Positions 33,138 through 40,243 of a stretch of 40,243 bases of DNA are shown one piece after another. The position numbers and the translations under genes were made by a program. Positions within the stretch are counted from its first letter, which is position 1, and every line of letters begins with the position of its first letter. The stretch lies in assembly GCA_027080995.1 (NCBI GenBank), contig JALWNT010000046.1, forward strand, positions 1-40,243. Direction: 5' to 3'. The DNA comes from Campylobacteraceae bacterium (GTDB lineage Bacteria > Campylobacterota > Campylobacteria > Campylobacterales > Sulfurovaceae). The notes beneath the pieces are model-generated. The model did no database searches, was not told where the DNA came from, and was given only the letters and a program-made list of their open reading frames with translations.

Positions 33138-33411
33138 AGAAATTCCTTGTATCGAAAAATTCGGTTTTGGGTCCCGTCGACCGTCTTTTCGGATCCGTTC
33201 GGCTTGCGTAAACACATCGATGATGTGCCAACGGCGACATAAATGCCGTCCGTTTCCCTACTTATCACCCGAACAAAGACGCCAAAAGTATAATGAAAGC
33301 TCGATTAAATCCAAATTACATCGGAGAGAAAGAAAGATTCTTTCGAACTTTTGCGCTACAATCCCGAAAGAAAATTTCCTAAAAACGAACATCAGCAAAA
33401 GAAATATCCTT

Positions 33412-33957
33412 ATGAAAAAAATCGTCTTTTTCCTTTTTATCGCCGGGTTGACTCTGTGGGGCAAAAGCATCATCCCGCTGAGCAAAACAAAATTCAGAAT
33501 CGATTACGATAATGGAAAATCCCGAATCGCGGATCTCAAAGGCCGGGAATTTATCGTCGTCTCCGTACGTGAGCCGGGCAGTGACGGACGTTTCTATGCC
33601 GTGGACCGTGACGGAGTGGTCTGGTGGAGCGGACCGCTCACTTCGGGAGCCGATGATTTCAAAACTCCCTCCGGCATCTATCCGGTCCTCTACAAAAAAC
33701 GTCACCACATGTCGAAAAATTACCCCGACCCCTCCGGCGTCAATAATATGGATTACAGCATCTTCTTTACCCGTTACGGACACGCACTGCACAAAGGAAG
33801 CGTCAACTGGATGAGTCACGGCTGCATCCACATCGATCCCAAGGACATTCCCGTACTCTTTCGCTGGGCAAAACCCGGACGAACCCGCATCGTCGTCACC
33901 CGAAGCAGCTACATGCCTTTCGCCCGACACGATCTTTTGAAATTTCACATTCATTGA
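33412..33957 (+). CDS. small L,D-transpeptidase (YkuD/ErfK type), exported
   Basis: 181 residues from the ATG at 33412, which gives a proper signal peptide (MKKIVFFLFIAGLTLWGKS); the frame is open upstream but not protein-like. A YkuD domain covers about 47-165 with His127 (ALHKGS) and the active-site motif WMSHGCIHI (Cys138). The usual Arg after SHGCI is His here. It could crosslink peptidoglycan or tether lipoproteins. A TACAAT -10 candidate is at 33357-33362. The 274-base gap to divergent atpE holds nothing else I recognise. It is followed by an NlpC/P60 lipoprotein gene. Confidence 0.88.
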   Translation: MKKIVFFLFIAGLTLWGKSIIPLSKTKFRIDYDNGKSRIADLKGREFIVVSVREPGSDGRFYAVDRDGVVWWSGPLTSGADDFKTPSGIYPVLYKKRHHMSKNYPDPSGVNNMDYSIFFTRYGHALHKGSVNWMSHGCIHIDPKDIPVLFRWAKPGRTRIVVTRSSYMPFARHDLLKFHIH

Positions 33958-33985
33958 AATCCCACAGGGAAAATTCCGATTCGGC

Positions 33986-33991
33986 TATAAT
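33986..33991 (+). promoter_or_regulatory. putative -10 element of the NlpC/P60 gene
   Basis: Exact TATAAT (CGGCTATAATCC). Transcription would start at about 33998, so family 1 repeat copy B (34035-34137) would lie in the leader or early coding region of this gene. Confidence 0.5.
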
Positions 33992-33997
33992 CCTTAA

Positions 33998-34951
33998 ATG
34001 AACGAACATCGTCTCCTTCCTATCTTTTCATTACCAAAACCTTCGAATGACGTACGGGGAGTCTTTCCGCTCTTTTTGCGCACATCTTATTGCGTTTCGT
34101 CCTCTCAAAGTTTAAGGTATTTACTTGGTGCGCTAATAATGTTGAGTCTGATCGGATGGATCGCTGGATGCGGCCGCCGATACGACTATAGCGTCCATCC
34201 TCCCAAGGTCCTCTACAAAACTCCCTCCAAAGAAGCGCTGCACACACTTCTGGAAAAGCAGCTTGGCAAAGAGTACGTCTGGGCCGAAGAGGGGCCCGAC
34301 GCTTTCGACTGCTCCGGGCTCACCTACTACTGCTACGGCAGCATGAACGTCAAAATCCCCCGTGTCGCCCGCAAACAGGCCAAGGTCGGGCGCCTCGTCT
34401 CTACGGACAAACTCCAATACGGGGATCTGCTCTTTTTCGACACCACCGCGCACAAAACGGGCCAGATCACCCACGTAGGCGTCTACATCGGCGACGGAAA
34501 ATTCGAACATGCCGCCAACGAAAAGCAGGGAGTCAAGATCAGCTCCCTCTCCGATCCTTACTACCAAAGCCGCCTAAGGCTCGCCCGGCGCTACCTCCCC
34601 GACGAGAACGCCACCCTCCCCGGCTTCACCCCCCTCAAGCCTCTGGTCATCGCCTCCGGTGACCAAACCCCGGCCCGGTGTGAAAAATGTTTCCAGGCCC
34701 CCGCCAAAGTCACCGCCGAGCACGGCAATCAGTACATCCAGATCGGCTCCTTTCGCGGAGAGCCCAACCGCGCCTGGCTGGCCCACGTCAAAGCCGCAGG
34801 TTACGCCTACCGCACTCTCTACGAAGACGGGATGAAAAAACTCCTCGTCGGCCCCTTCCTCAGCCGCGAAGATGCTCTAAGCGTCCTGCCGACTGTCCAA
34901 AGGGAATTCAACCCCGGAGCTTTCCTGAAAAAATTGGAAACGAGGAAATAG
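33998..34951 (+). CDS. NlpC/P60 peptidoglycan hydrolase with C-terminal SPOR domain, lipoprotein
   Basis: Cleaves peptide bonds in peptidoglycan; the SPOR domain should target septal or denuded glycans. Up to 317 residues. A hydrophobic stretch ends in the lipobox IAGC; the NlpC/P60 domain follows with the catalytic Cys in DAFDCSGLTYY and the His in ITHVGVYIGDG; the SPOR domain covers the last ~75 residues (YIQIGSFRGEPNRAW). The start is uncertain. The ATG at 34139 gives too short a signal peptide with no positive charge. The ATG at 33998 sits at the predicted transcription start and gives a long pre-sequence. Part of the hydrophobic core (SLRYLLGALI) is encoded by repeat DNA. Confidence 0.85.
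   Translation: MNEHRLLPIFSLPKPSNDVRGVFPLFLRTSYCVSSSQSLRYLLGALIMLSLIGWIAGCGRRYDYSVHPPKVLYKTPSKEALHTLLEKQLGKEYVWAEEGPDAFDCSGLTYYCYGSMNVKIPRVARKQAKVGRLVSTDKLQYGDLLFFDTTAHKTGQITHVGVYIGDGKFEHAANEKQGVKISSLSDPYYQSRLRLARRYLPDENATLPGFTPLKPLVIASGDQTPARCEKCFQAPAKVTAEHGNQYIQIGSFRGEPNRAWLAHVKAAGYAYRTLYEDGMKKLLVGPFLSREDALSVLPTVQREFNPGAFLKKLETRK
34035..34137. repeat. dispersed repeat family 1, copy B
   Basis: Aligns base for base with the reverse complement of 25606-25709 at roughly 70% identity; shared strings include TACGGGGA and TTGGTGCG/CTGGTGCG. It ends within two bases of the ATG at 34139 and lies between the -10 at 33986 and the lipobox of the NlpC/P60 gene. Only one arm is present, so it is a partial or decayed copy. 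Confidence 0.7.
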
Positions 34952-34994
34952 ATATGAGAAATTATGATTTGCGTCGCTTTGCGAGGCTTTTCAA

Positions 34995-35396
34995 ATGAAA
35001 CCCCTCTCCCCAAACTCCCCCTGCCCCTGCGGCAATGGCCTCAAATACAAAAAATGCTGCCGCCCCTACCATCTGGGCAAAAGAGCCCCAGACGCACTAA
35101 TCCTAATGAAAAGCCGCTACAGCGCCTACGCGGCGGGCGATGCGCAGTACATCATCCGCACCACCCATCCCGAGTGCCCCGAATACGATACCGACCAAAA
35201 GCGCTGGAAAGAATCCATTTTGCAATTTTCCCGCTCGACACACTTCGTTCGCCTGACGATCCTAGAATATCTGCCGGGGGACAAGGAAGCTTTCGTCACT
35301 TTCCAAGCGGATTTCGGCGAAGGAGTTCTCCGGGAAAAAAGCCGTTTTCTGAACGTGAACGGACAATGGCTCTACCGTTCGGGAGAGTTTCATTGA
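34995..35396 (+). CDS. ychJ: YchJ family protein with SEC-C zinc motif
   Basis: 133 residues, close to E. coli YchJ in layout. The SEC-C-type metal motif CPCGNGLKYKKCC is at residues 10-22, followed by the YchJ body (LMKSRYSAYAAGDAQYIIRTTHP; SRFLNVNGQWLYRSGEFH). The NTF2-like fold and metal motif are known but the function is unsettled. It lies 43 bases after the NlpC/P60 gene. Confidence 0.9.
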   Translation: MKPLSPNSPCPCGNGLKYKKCCRPYHLGKRAPDALILMKSRYSAYAAGDAQYIIRTTHPECPEYDTDQKRWKESILQFSRSTHFVRLTILEYLPGDKEAFVTFQADFGEGVLREKSRFLNVNGQWLYRSGEFH

Positions 35397-35480
35397 TTAC
35401 CGCGCCAGCTCCCTTTTACCGAGCTTCAACTATAATAAGAGAAAATTGATCTCATTTGCAAAAAATTGAAAAGGAGAAGA

Positions 35481-36125
35481 GTGAGCCGTCATCTGATCAG
35501 CTGCCACGAATGCGACGAACTCTGCACCCTTCCTTCCGTGCTACGGCCGGGGCGCTACAAGTGTCCCAACTGCGGACATACCCTCTTTCGCCACTCCCCC
35601 GGGATGATCGAAAAACTCTATGCTATCCATATCGCGGCATTGATCCTTTTCCTTCTGAGCAATTGGTTCCCCTTTCTCACCTTCGAAGTTTTGGGCAACA
35701 GTTCCGAAGCCAATTTCACCACGGCGGTACAGTACCTCTACCAGGAACAGGATTATCTCCTGGCCGTCGCCTTGCTGATGACGACCATTATCGTGCCGTC
35801 GATACGCATCGTTCTTATTCTTCTTCTGGTCGCCCCGCTTCACCACGGCAGAGTCCCCCGCTTCGCCCCCTATTATCTCAAGACGATCGAAGAGATCACC
35901 CCTTGGGGGATGCTCGATGTCTTTCTTGTTGGGGTGCTGGTCTCCATCGTCAAATTGGTCAAAATGGGCTCCATCATTCCCGGCACATCTCTGTGGGCTT
36001 TCGCCGCGCTGATCCTCGTCCTCGCCTACGGCCAGACGATCTTCGATCCCCATCCACTCTGGGAACGGATCGAAAAAGCCCAAAAGGAGGGCGAAGCCGA
36101 ACGTTTCGCAAAGGCGAGAGGATGA
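35481..36125 (+). CDS. pqiA: PqiA-like membrane protein, first half
   Basis: 214 residues from a GTG at 35481 with AAGGAG just upstream (a TTG five codons earlier lacks one). A zinc-ribbon-like head with CxxC pairs at 8/11 and 28/31 (SCHEC, CPNC) is followed by four membrane segments. Contains the family string ITPWGMLDVFLVGVLVSIVKL. E. coli PqiA carries two such units in one chain; here each unit has its own gene. First gene of the Pqi lipid-transport operon; it overlaps the next gene by four bases. Confidence 0.87.
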   Translation: MSRHLISCHECDELCTLPSVLRPGRYKCPNCGHTLFRHSPGMIEKLYAIHIAALILFLLSNWFPFLTFEVLGNSSEANFTTAVQYLYQEQDYLLAVALLMTTIIVPSIRIVLILLLVAPLHHGRVPRFAPYYLKTIEEITPWGMLDVFLVGVLVSIVKLVKMGSIIPGTSLWAFAALILVLAYGQTIFDPHPLWERIEKAQKEGEAERFAKARG

Positions 36126-36751
36126 GAGCAGTCGATCGCAACCTGGGCAGCTGCCCCGTCTGCCATCAGCTCGTTCGCTTTCCCAAGCAGCGACGGGCCC
36201 AAGAGAACTACGCTCTTTGTCCCCGCTGCGGCAGCGAAGTGACGCTCCGCAAACCTGCCAGCTTGCAAAACACTCTGGCCCTGGTCATTGCCAGCATCCT
36301 CTTCTACGTACCGGCCAATCTCCTGCCGATGATGCATGTGCATACCTTCGCCGGTATCCAATCCGACACCATTATGAGCGGGGTTCTCTATTTTCTCGAG
36401 ACCGGCTCCTATCTGATCGGTTTCGTCATCTTCGTCGCCAGTATCTTCGTGCCGATTCTCAAGATGCTGATCCTGCTCTATCTCGTCTACAGTGTCCATC
36501 AGGGCCAAACGACCCGCCAAAAAGAGCGCCGGCGCCTCTATCTGCTGACCGAGGTGATCGGCCGATGGTCGATGGTCGACGTCTACGTCGTCTCCATAAT
36601 GATCGCGCTGGTCCATTTCGGCGGGCTGTCGGAGATCCGGGCGGGAATGGGAGCCCTCTTTTTCCTGCTCGTCGTCATCTTCACCATGCTGGCCGCCATG
36701 GCCTTCGACCCCCGTCTGATCTGGGACACCCCAAAGGAACACCATGCCTAA
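36122..36751 (+). CDS. pqiA: PqiA-like membrane protein, second half
   Basis: 209 residues. CxxC pairs at 11/14 and 33/36 (SCPVC, LCPRC) precede four membrane segments; the string TEVIGRWSMVDVYVVSIMIALVHF is typical of the second PqiA unit. It starts in an ATGA overlap with the first-half gene and overlaps pqiB by eight bases, so all three are translationally coupled. The two halves presumably pair in the inner membrane to support PqiB. Confidence 0.87.
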   Translation: MRAVDRNLGSCPVCHQLVRFPKQRRAQENYALCPRCGSEVTLRKPASLQNTLALVIASILFYVPANLLPMMHVHTFAGIQSDTIMSGVLYFLETGSYLIGFVIFVASIFVPILKMLILLYLVYSVHQGQTTRQKERRRLYLLTEVIGRWSMVDVYVVSIMIALVHFGGLSEIRAGMGALFFLLVVIFTMLAAMAFDPRLIWDTPKEHHA

Positions 36752-38375
36752 ATCCGAAGAACCCGTCGTGCGCCCTCCCGGCGAAGAGTACGTCAAAGAG
36801 GTGGTCTGGAGCGCCAAAAAACGACGCTTCTCCACCGTCTGGATCGTCCCCATCGTCGCGCTGCTCATCGGCGCGCTGCTGATTTATAAATCGGTCAGCC
36901 AAAAGGGTCCGACCGTTCAGATCAGCTTCAAATCCGCCGAGGGGATCGTCGCGGGCAAATCGGTCGTCAAATACAAAGACATCAAAGTCGGGAAAGTCAC
37001 CGACGTCCGATTCTCCGATGATCTCAAATCGGTCATCGTCACCGCCGAACTCAACAAAGAGATGAAGCGTTATCTCGGGAAAAAGACCCGCTTCTGGATC
37101 GTCAACGCCCGCCTCACGGCTCAATCGGTAGAGGGACTCGACACTCTCCTCTCCGGCGCCTACATCGGAATGGACCCCCACCCTTCCACCGAAAAGACTC
37201 TCTACTTCAAGGGGCTCGAAGAACCTCCCGTCATTCTCGACGACCTCCAAGGAAAACTCTTCATCCTTGAAGCCGCCGACAAGGGATCCCTGCAGATCGG
37301 CTCTCCCGTCTATTACAAGAAGCTCGAAGCGGGCAAAGTCACCTCGACTCGCCTCTCCAAAGACGGCAACCGGGTCCTCGTCGATGTCTTTGTCCGAGCC
37401 CCCTACGACAAGCTGGTACGCAGCACGACCCGCTTCTGGGACAGCAGCGGCATCGACGCCACCATCGGCCCCGACGGTGTGGAGATCCGCACTGCGTCGC
37501 TGACGGCGATCCTCTCCGGAGGGATCTGCTTCGGCAACTTCCCCGTCTTCGGAGAGGGGCACCCTGTCGAATCCAGACACCATTTCGTCCTTTTCAAAAA
37601 CCTCAAAGAGGCGAAAAAGATCAACTACAATCGTGAACTCTACTTCTGGGTCTATTTCGACGGATCGGTCCGGGGACTCAAAGAGGGAGCCCCCGTCGAA
37701 TTCCGTGGAGTCAAGATCGGCGAAGTGGTCAACTTCTTCCTGATCGGAGACGCCCAAAGCGCCGATTTCCGCATACCGATTCTCATCAAAATCCAACCGG
37801 AACGTTTCACCCTCACCGGAGAGAGCAATACCCAAAGCAGTCAGGTGGATGTAAAAATCTTCAAAACCCTCATCGACAAAGGATTAAGGGCCCAGCTCCA
37901 AAGCGCCAACCTCCTGACCGGCTCGCTCCTGATCGAACTCGACTTCCACCCCGACGCTCCTCCGGCACAGCTCAAAAAGGAAAACGGCCTCTACGTCTTC
38001 CCCTCCATCCCAGGAACTATCGAATCGCTCAAGTCCGACGCGCAAAAGATCCTGGACCGCATCTCCTCGATCCCCTTCGAGGAGATCGGCAGTCGGATCG
38101 ACTCTCTGCTCAAACAACTCGACGATGAGACCCTCCCGCAGCTCAACCACAGTATGAAACAGCTCAACAGCGACCTGCTGCCTTCGTTCGCCAAACTGAT
38201 CGAGCACAGCGATCAAACGGTCGAAGAGATGCGCAAAAACTACCTCGACGCCAACGCGGAGATCCACAAAAAAATGCTGAAGCTGCTCGATGAAATCACC
38301 CGGACAAGCCAATCCGTCAAAAATCTGACGGATTACTTGAACCGCCACCCCGAATCCCTGATACGAGGACGATAA
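36744..38375 (+). CDS. pqiB: PqiB-like MCE-domain lipid transport protein
   Basis: 543 residues: a cytoplasmic N-tail, one membrane helix (about 30-47), then three MCE domains at roughly 55-145, 168-270 and 300-400 (GIVAGKSVVKYKDIKVGKV; GSLQIGSPVYYKKLEAGKV; GLKEGAPVEFRGVKIGEV) and a long C-terminal helical region that in PqiB forms the central needle. It should make a hexameric tube between the inner and outer membranes to move lipids. It is directly followed by pqiC. Confidence 0.94.
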   Translation: MPKSEEPVVRPPGEEYVKEVVWSAKKRRFSTVWIVPIVALLIGALLIYKSVSQKGPTVQISFKSAEGIVAGKSVVKYKDIKVGKVTDVRFSDDLKSVIVTAELNKEMKRYLGKKTRFWIVNARLTAQSVEGLDTLLSGAYIGMDPHPSTEKTLYFKGLEEPPVILDDLQGKLFILEAADKGSLQIGSPVYYKKLEAGKVTSTRLSKDGNRVLVDVFVRAPYDKLVRSTTRFWDSSGIDATIGPDGVEIRTASLTAILSGGICFGNFPVFGEGHPVESRHHFVLFKNLKEAKKINYNRELYFWVYFDGSVRGLKEGAPVEFRGVKIGEVVNFFLIGDAQSADFRIPILIKIQPERFTLTGESNTQSSQVDVKIFKTLIDKGLRAQLQSANLLTGSLLIELDFHPDAPPAQLKKENGLYVFPSIPGTIESLKSDAQKILDRISSIPFEEIGSRIDSLLKQLDDETLPQLNHSMKQLNSDLLPSFAKLIEHSDQTVEEMRKNYLDANAEIHKKMLKLLDEITRTSQSVKNLTDYLNRHPESLIRGR

Positions 38376-38960
38376 ATGTACAAAAATACGGCTCTTCTGA
38401 GCGCCGCTCTGGCCGCCCTGCTCCTGGCGGGATGCAGCGGCAAATCCGACTACTACACCCTGCAACCCCGCCTGCTGCCCCACCACGAACTGCGCAGCAT
38501 CCAAACCGAACATATCGTCGGGATCGGAGAAGTGCAGGTCGCCGACTACCTGGACAAAAAAGAGCTCGCCACCCGCTTGGGTCACGGACGGATGCGGATC
38601 CGGCAAAACAGCCTCTGGGCCGGAGTGCTCAACCGAAACATCCAGAGGGTCCTGAAGGTCAATCTCTCCCAACTCATCCCCTCACGCACCTTCCTCGCCT
38701 ACCCCTGGGAAGAGCCCGTCAGCGACAGCCACCGCCTCTTCATCACCGTCGATCAGTTCGACGGCGACAGCAACGGCACCGTCACCCTGATGGGCCACTG
38801 GAGCCTCGTCGATCAGAGGGAAAACCGCCTCGTCACCGGCGAAGACTTCCGCCTCACCGAGCGGGGAGCTCCCGACACCGCGGGAATCGTCCAGACCCAA
38901 AACCGCCTCCTCGAACGCCTCAGCCGCATCATCGCGGGAAAAATACGTAACAAGATCTGA
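38376..38960 (+). CDS. pqiC: PqiC-like outer-membrane lipoprotein
   Basis: 194 residues with signal peptide and lipobox LLAGC (Cys20), then the ABC-type transport auxiliary fold (DYYTLQPRLLPHHE; VGIGEVQVADYLDKKELATR; VDQFDGDSNGTVTLMGHWSL). PqiC is the outer-membrane end of the Pqi bridge. Its ATG follows the pqiB stop with no gap. Confidence 0.9.
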   Translation: MYKNTALLSAALAALLLAGCSGKSDYYTLQPRLLPHHELRSIQTEHIVGIGEVQVADYLDKKELATRLGHGRMRIRQNSLWAGVLNRNIQRVLKVNLSQLIPSRTFLAYPWEEPVSDSHRLFITVDQFDGDSNGTVTLMGHWSLVDQRENRLVTGEDFRLTERGAPDTAGIVQTQNRLLERLSRIIAGKIRNKI

Positions 38961-39005
38961 TTCCCATTCGCTCCAATACCCATGACTCCGATAAATCGGT
39001 GCATG

Positions 39006-39086
39006 GAGCTTTCGCTTCGATCACCCATGCCGCCGATGATCGATGCCGGATGAGGTACTGGCCAAGGCATAGAACAGGGTTCAATA
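39006..39086. repeat. dispersed repeat family 2, copy D
   Basis: On the minus strand it begins TATTGAACC and, after a variable stretch, matches copy C (6569-6650) at about 80% over some 65 bases, including the shared core CGATCATCGGC and GAAGCGAA. It lies between pqiC and ychF, and its TTGAACC end lies nine bases from the ychF -10. Confidence 0.6.
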
Positions 39087-39094
39087 CCTTTGGA

Positions 39095-39100
39095 TATAAT
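39095..39100 (+). promoter_or_regulatory. putative -10 element of ychF
   Basis: Exact TATAAT (TTTGGATATAATG) 33 bases ahead of the ATG, with no clear -35. The sequence immediately upstream is repeat copy D. Confidence 0.55.
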
Positions 39101-39132
39101 GTCGCAAATTTTTCTATAGCAAGGATCGCCAT

Positions 39133-40236
39133 ATGGGCCTCGGAATCGGACTGGTCGGACTCCCCAATGTCGGGAAATCCACCACCTTCAACGCACTCAC
39201 CAAAGCACAAAACGCCGAAAGTGCCAACTATCCCTTTTGTACCATCGAACCCAACAAAGCGGTCGTCCCCGTTCCCGATCCCCGGCTGGACGAACTGGCC
39301 AAGATCGTCAATCCTCAGCGGATCCAGCACTCCACCCTCGACTTTGTCGACATCGCCGGCCTGGTCAAGGGGGCCAGCCAGGGCGAAGGGCTGGGGAACA
39401 AATTTCTCTCCAACATCCGCGAAACCGAAGTGATCCTCCAGATCGTCCGCTGTTTCGAGGACGAAAACATCACCCACGTCGAAGGATCCATCGATCCGGT
39501 CCGAGACATCGAAATCATCGAGACCGAACTGCTGCTGGCCGATATGGAGAGCCTGGAGAAACGCATCGCGGCCCTGCAGCGCAAAGCCAAAGGCAACGAC
39601 CGTGACGCCAAACTCCAACTCCCCGTCGCAGAAGCGCTGCTGAAGCATCTGGAGGAGGGCCAACCTGCCGCGACTTTCCCCGACGCGGAGAACGAAGCCT
39701 TCAAAACCCTGGAAAAAGAGCTGCGGCTGCTCAGCTCCAAAGAGATCATCTACGGCGCCAACGTCGACGAAGAGGGGCTCGCAGAAGACAACGAATATGT
39801 CCAGGCCCTCAAAGCCTACGCTGCAGAGCGCAACCGTGAAGTGATCAAACTCTGCGCCAAGATCGAAGAGGAGATGGTGGAGTTCGACGAGGAGGAGAAA
39901 AAAGAGATGCTCGAATCCCTCGGCGTCGAAGAGTCCGGCCTCGACCAGATCATCCGCAAAGGCTTCGAAAAACTGGGACTGATGAGCTACTTCACCGCCG
40001 GAGTCAAAGAGGTCCGCTCCTGGACCATTCGGCAGGGCACCACCGCCCCCAAAGCCGCCGCCGTCATCCACAACGACTTTGAAAAGGGGTTCATCCGCGC
40101 CGAAGTGATCAGCTACGAAGACTTCATCGCCTACGGCGGAGAAGCCGGAGCCAAAGAGGCCGGAAAGATGCGCCTGGAGGGCAAAGATTACATCGTCCAA
40201 GACGGCGACGTGATGCATTTCCGCTTTAACGTTTAG
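39133..40236 (+). CDS. ychF: YchF/Obg-like ATPase
   Basis: Universally conserved ribosome-associated P-loop ATPase of the Obg family that prefers ATP. 367 residues, complete. Motifs: G1 GLPNVGKST (about 9-17), PFCTIEPN (switch I), [10 protein letters not shown](Q)GEGLGNKFL (G3), coiled-coil insert, and C-terminal TGS domain ([40 protein letters not shown]). The start is ATG 39133. It is transcribed separately from pqi. Confidence 0.97.
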   Translation: MGLGIGLVGLPNVGKSTTFNALTKAQNAESANYPFCTIEPNKAVVPVPDPRLDELAKIVNPQRIQHSTLDFVDIAGLVKGASQGEGLGNKFLSNIRETEVILQIVRCFEDENITHVEGSIDPVRDIEIIETELLLADMESLEKRIAALQRKAKGNDRDAKLQLPVAEALLKHLEEGQPAATFPDAENEAFKTLEKELRLLSSKEIIYGANVDEEGLAEDNEYVQALKAYAAERNREVIKLCAKIEEEMVEFDEEEKKEMLESLGVEESGLDQIIRKGFEKLGLMSYFTAGVKEVRSWTIRQGTTAPKAAAVIHNDFEKGFIRAEVISYEDFIAYGGEAGAKEAGKMRLEGKDYIVQDGDVMHFRFNV

Positions 40237-40243
40237 GCAAAGG

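Noticed and set aside
33220-33411. Upstream extension of the small L,D-transpeptidase
   Set aside because: The 64 residues are not protein-like, and the ATG at 33412 gives a normal signal peptide.

Overview
The window reads as chromosomal DNA of a free-living, probably chemolithotrophic member of the Campylobacterota (Epsilonproteobacteria), closest in style to Sulfurovum/Nitratifractor-type organisms. Reasons: short single-domain RecO, MurF with a multi-span membrane N-terminus, an atpE gene away from the other ATP synthase genes, sigma-70 promoters with a strong -10 and weak or absent -35, and a fairly GC-rich (mid-50s % by eye) coding style. The assignment is inference; no 16S rRNA gene is present. 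Gene density is high, and there is no prophage, CRISPR array, transposase or rRNA.

Layout. 1-5.5 kb (minus): glutamate synthase gltB-gltD, with gltD running off the left edge. 5.5-6.8 kb: repeat-rich DNA around recO. 6.8-9.7 kb (plus): a periplasmic solute-binding protein followed by a membrane GGDEF-EAL protein, probably one c-di-GMP sensory module. 9.7-18.7 kb (minus): an EHD/dynamin-like GTPase, a GlnRS-YqeY fusion, a small secreted repeat protein, murF, an alpha/beta hydrolase, a large L,D-transpeptidase lipoprotein, a zinc-ribbon protein and an anchored TPR protein. 18.8-25.4 kb (plus): msrB, free-standing yqeY, a complete branched-chain amino acid ABC transporter (livK-H-M-G-F) and an EamA exporter. 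25.4-25.9 kb: a MITE-like repeat. 25.9-30.8 kb (minus): secreted hydrolase, ferredoxin-thioredoxin reductase catalytic subunit, dnaK, grpE, recR and a Dabb protein. 30.9-32.0 kb (plus): dnaJ. 32.0-33.1 kb (minus): hup (HU), a c-di-GMP-I (GEMM) riboswitch with terminator, tRNA-Leu(GAG) and atpE. 33.4-40.2 kb (plus): a small L,D-transpeptidase, an NlpC/P60-SPOR lipoprotein, ychJ, a Pqi lipid-transport operon with pqiA split into two genes, pqiC, and ychF.

Themes. Envelope building and remodelling (MurF, two L,D-transpeptidases, NlpC/P60-SPOR, Pqi). c-di-GMP signalling, both enzyme (GGDEF-EAL beside a binding protein) and receptor (riboswitch ahead of HU). Protein quality control and redox repair (DnaK/GrpE/DnaJ, MsrB, FTR). 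The most interesting signals are non-coding: the riboswitch ahead of hup; a HAIR-like operator laid over a near-consensus grpE-dnaK promoter; two families of diverged dispersed repeats (25.6/34.1 kb and 6.6/39.0 kb), one of which forms the leader and part of the apparent signal peptide of a lipoprotein gene; and several hairpins placed over ribosome-binding sites or between liv genes.
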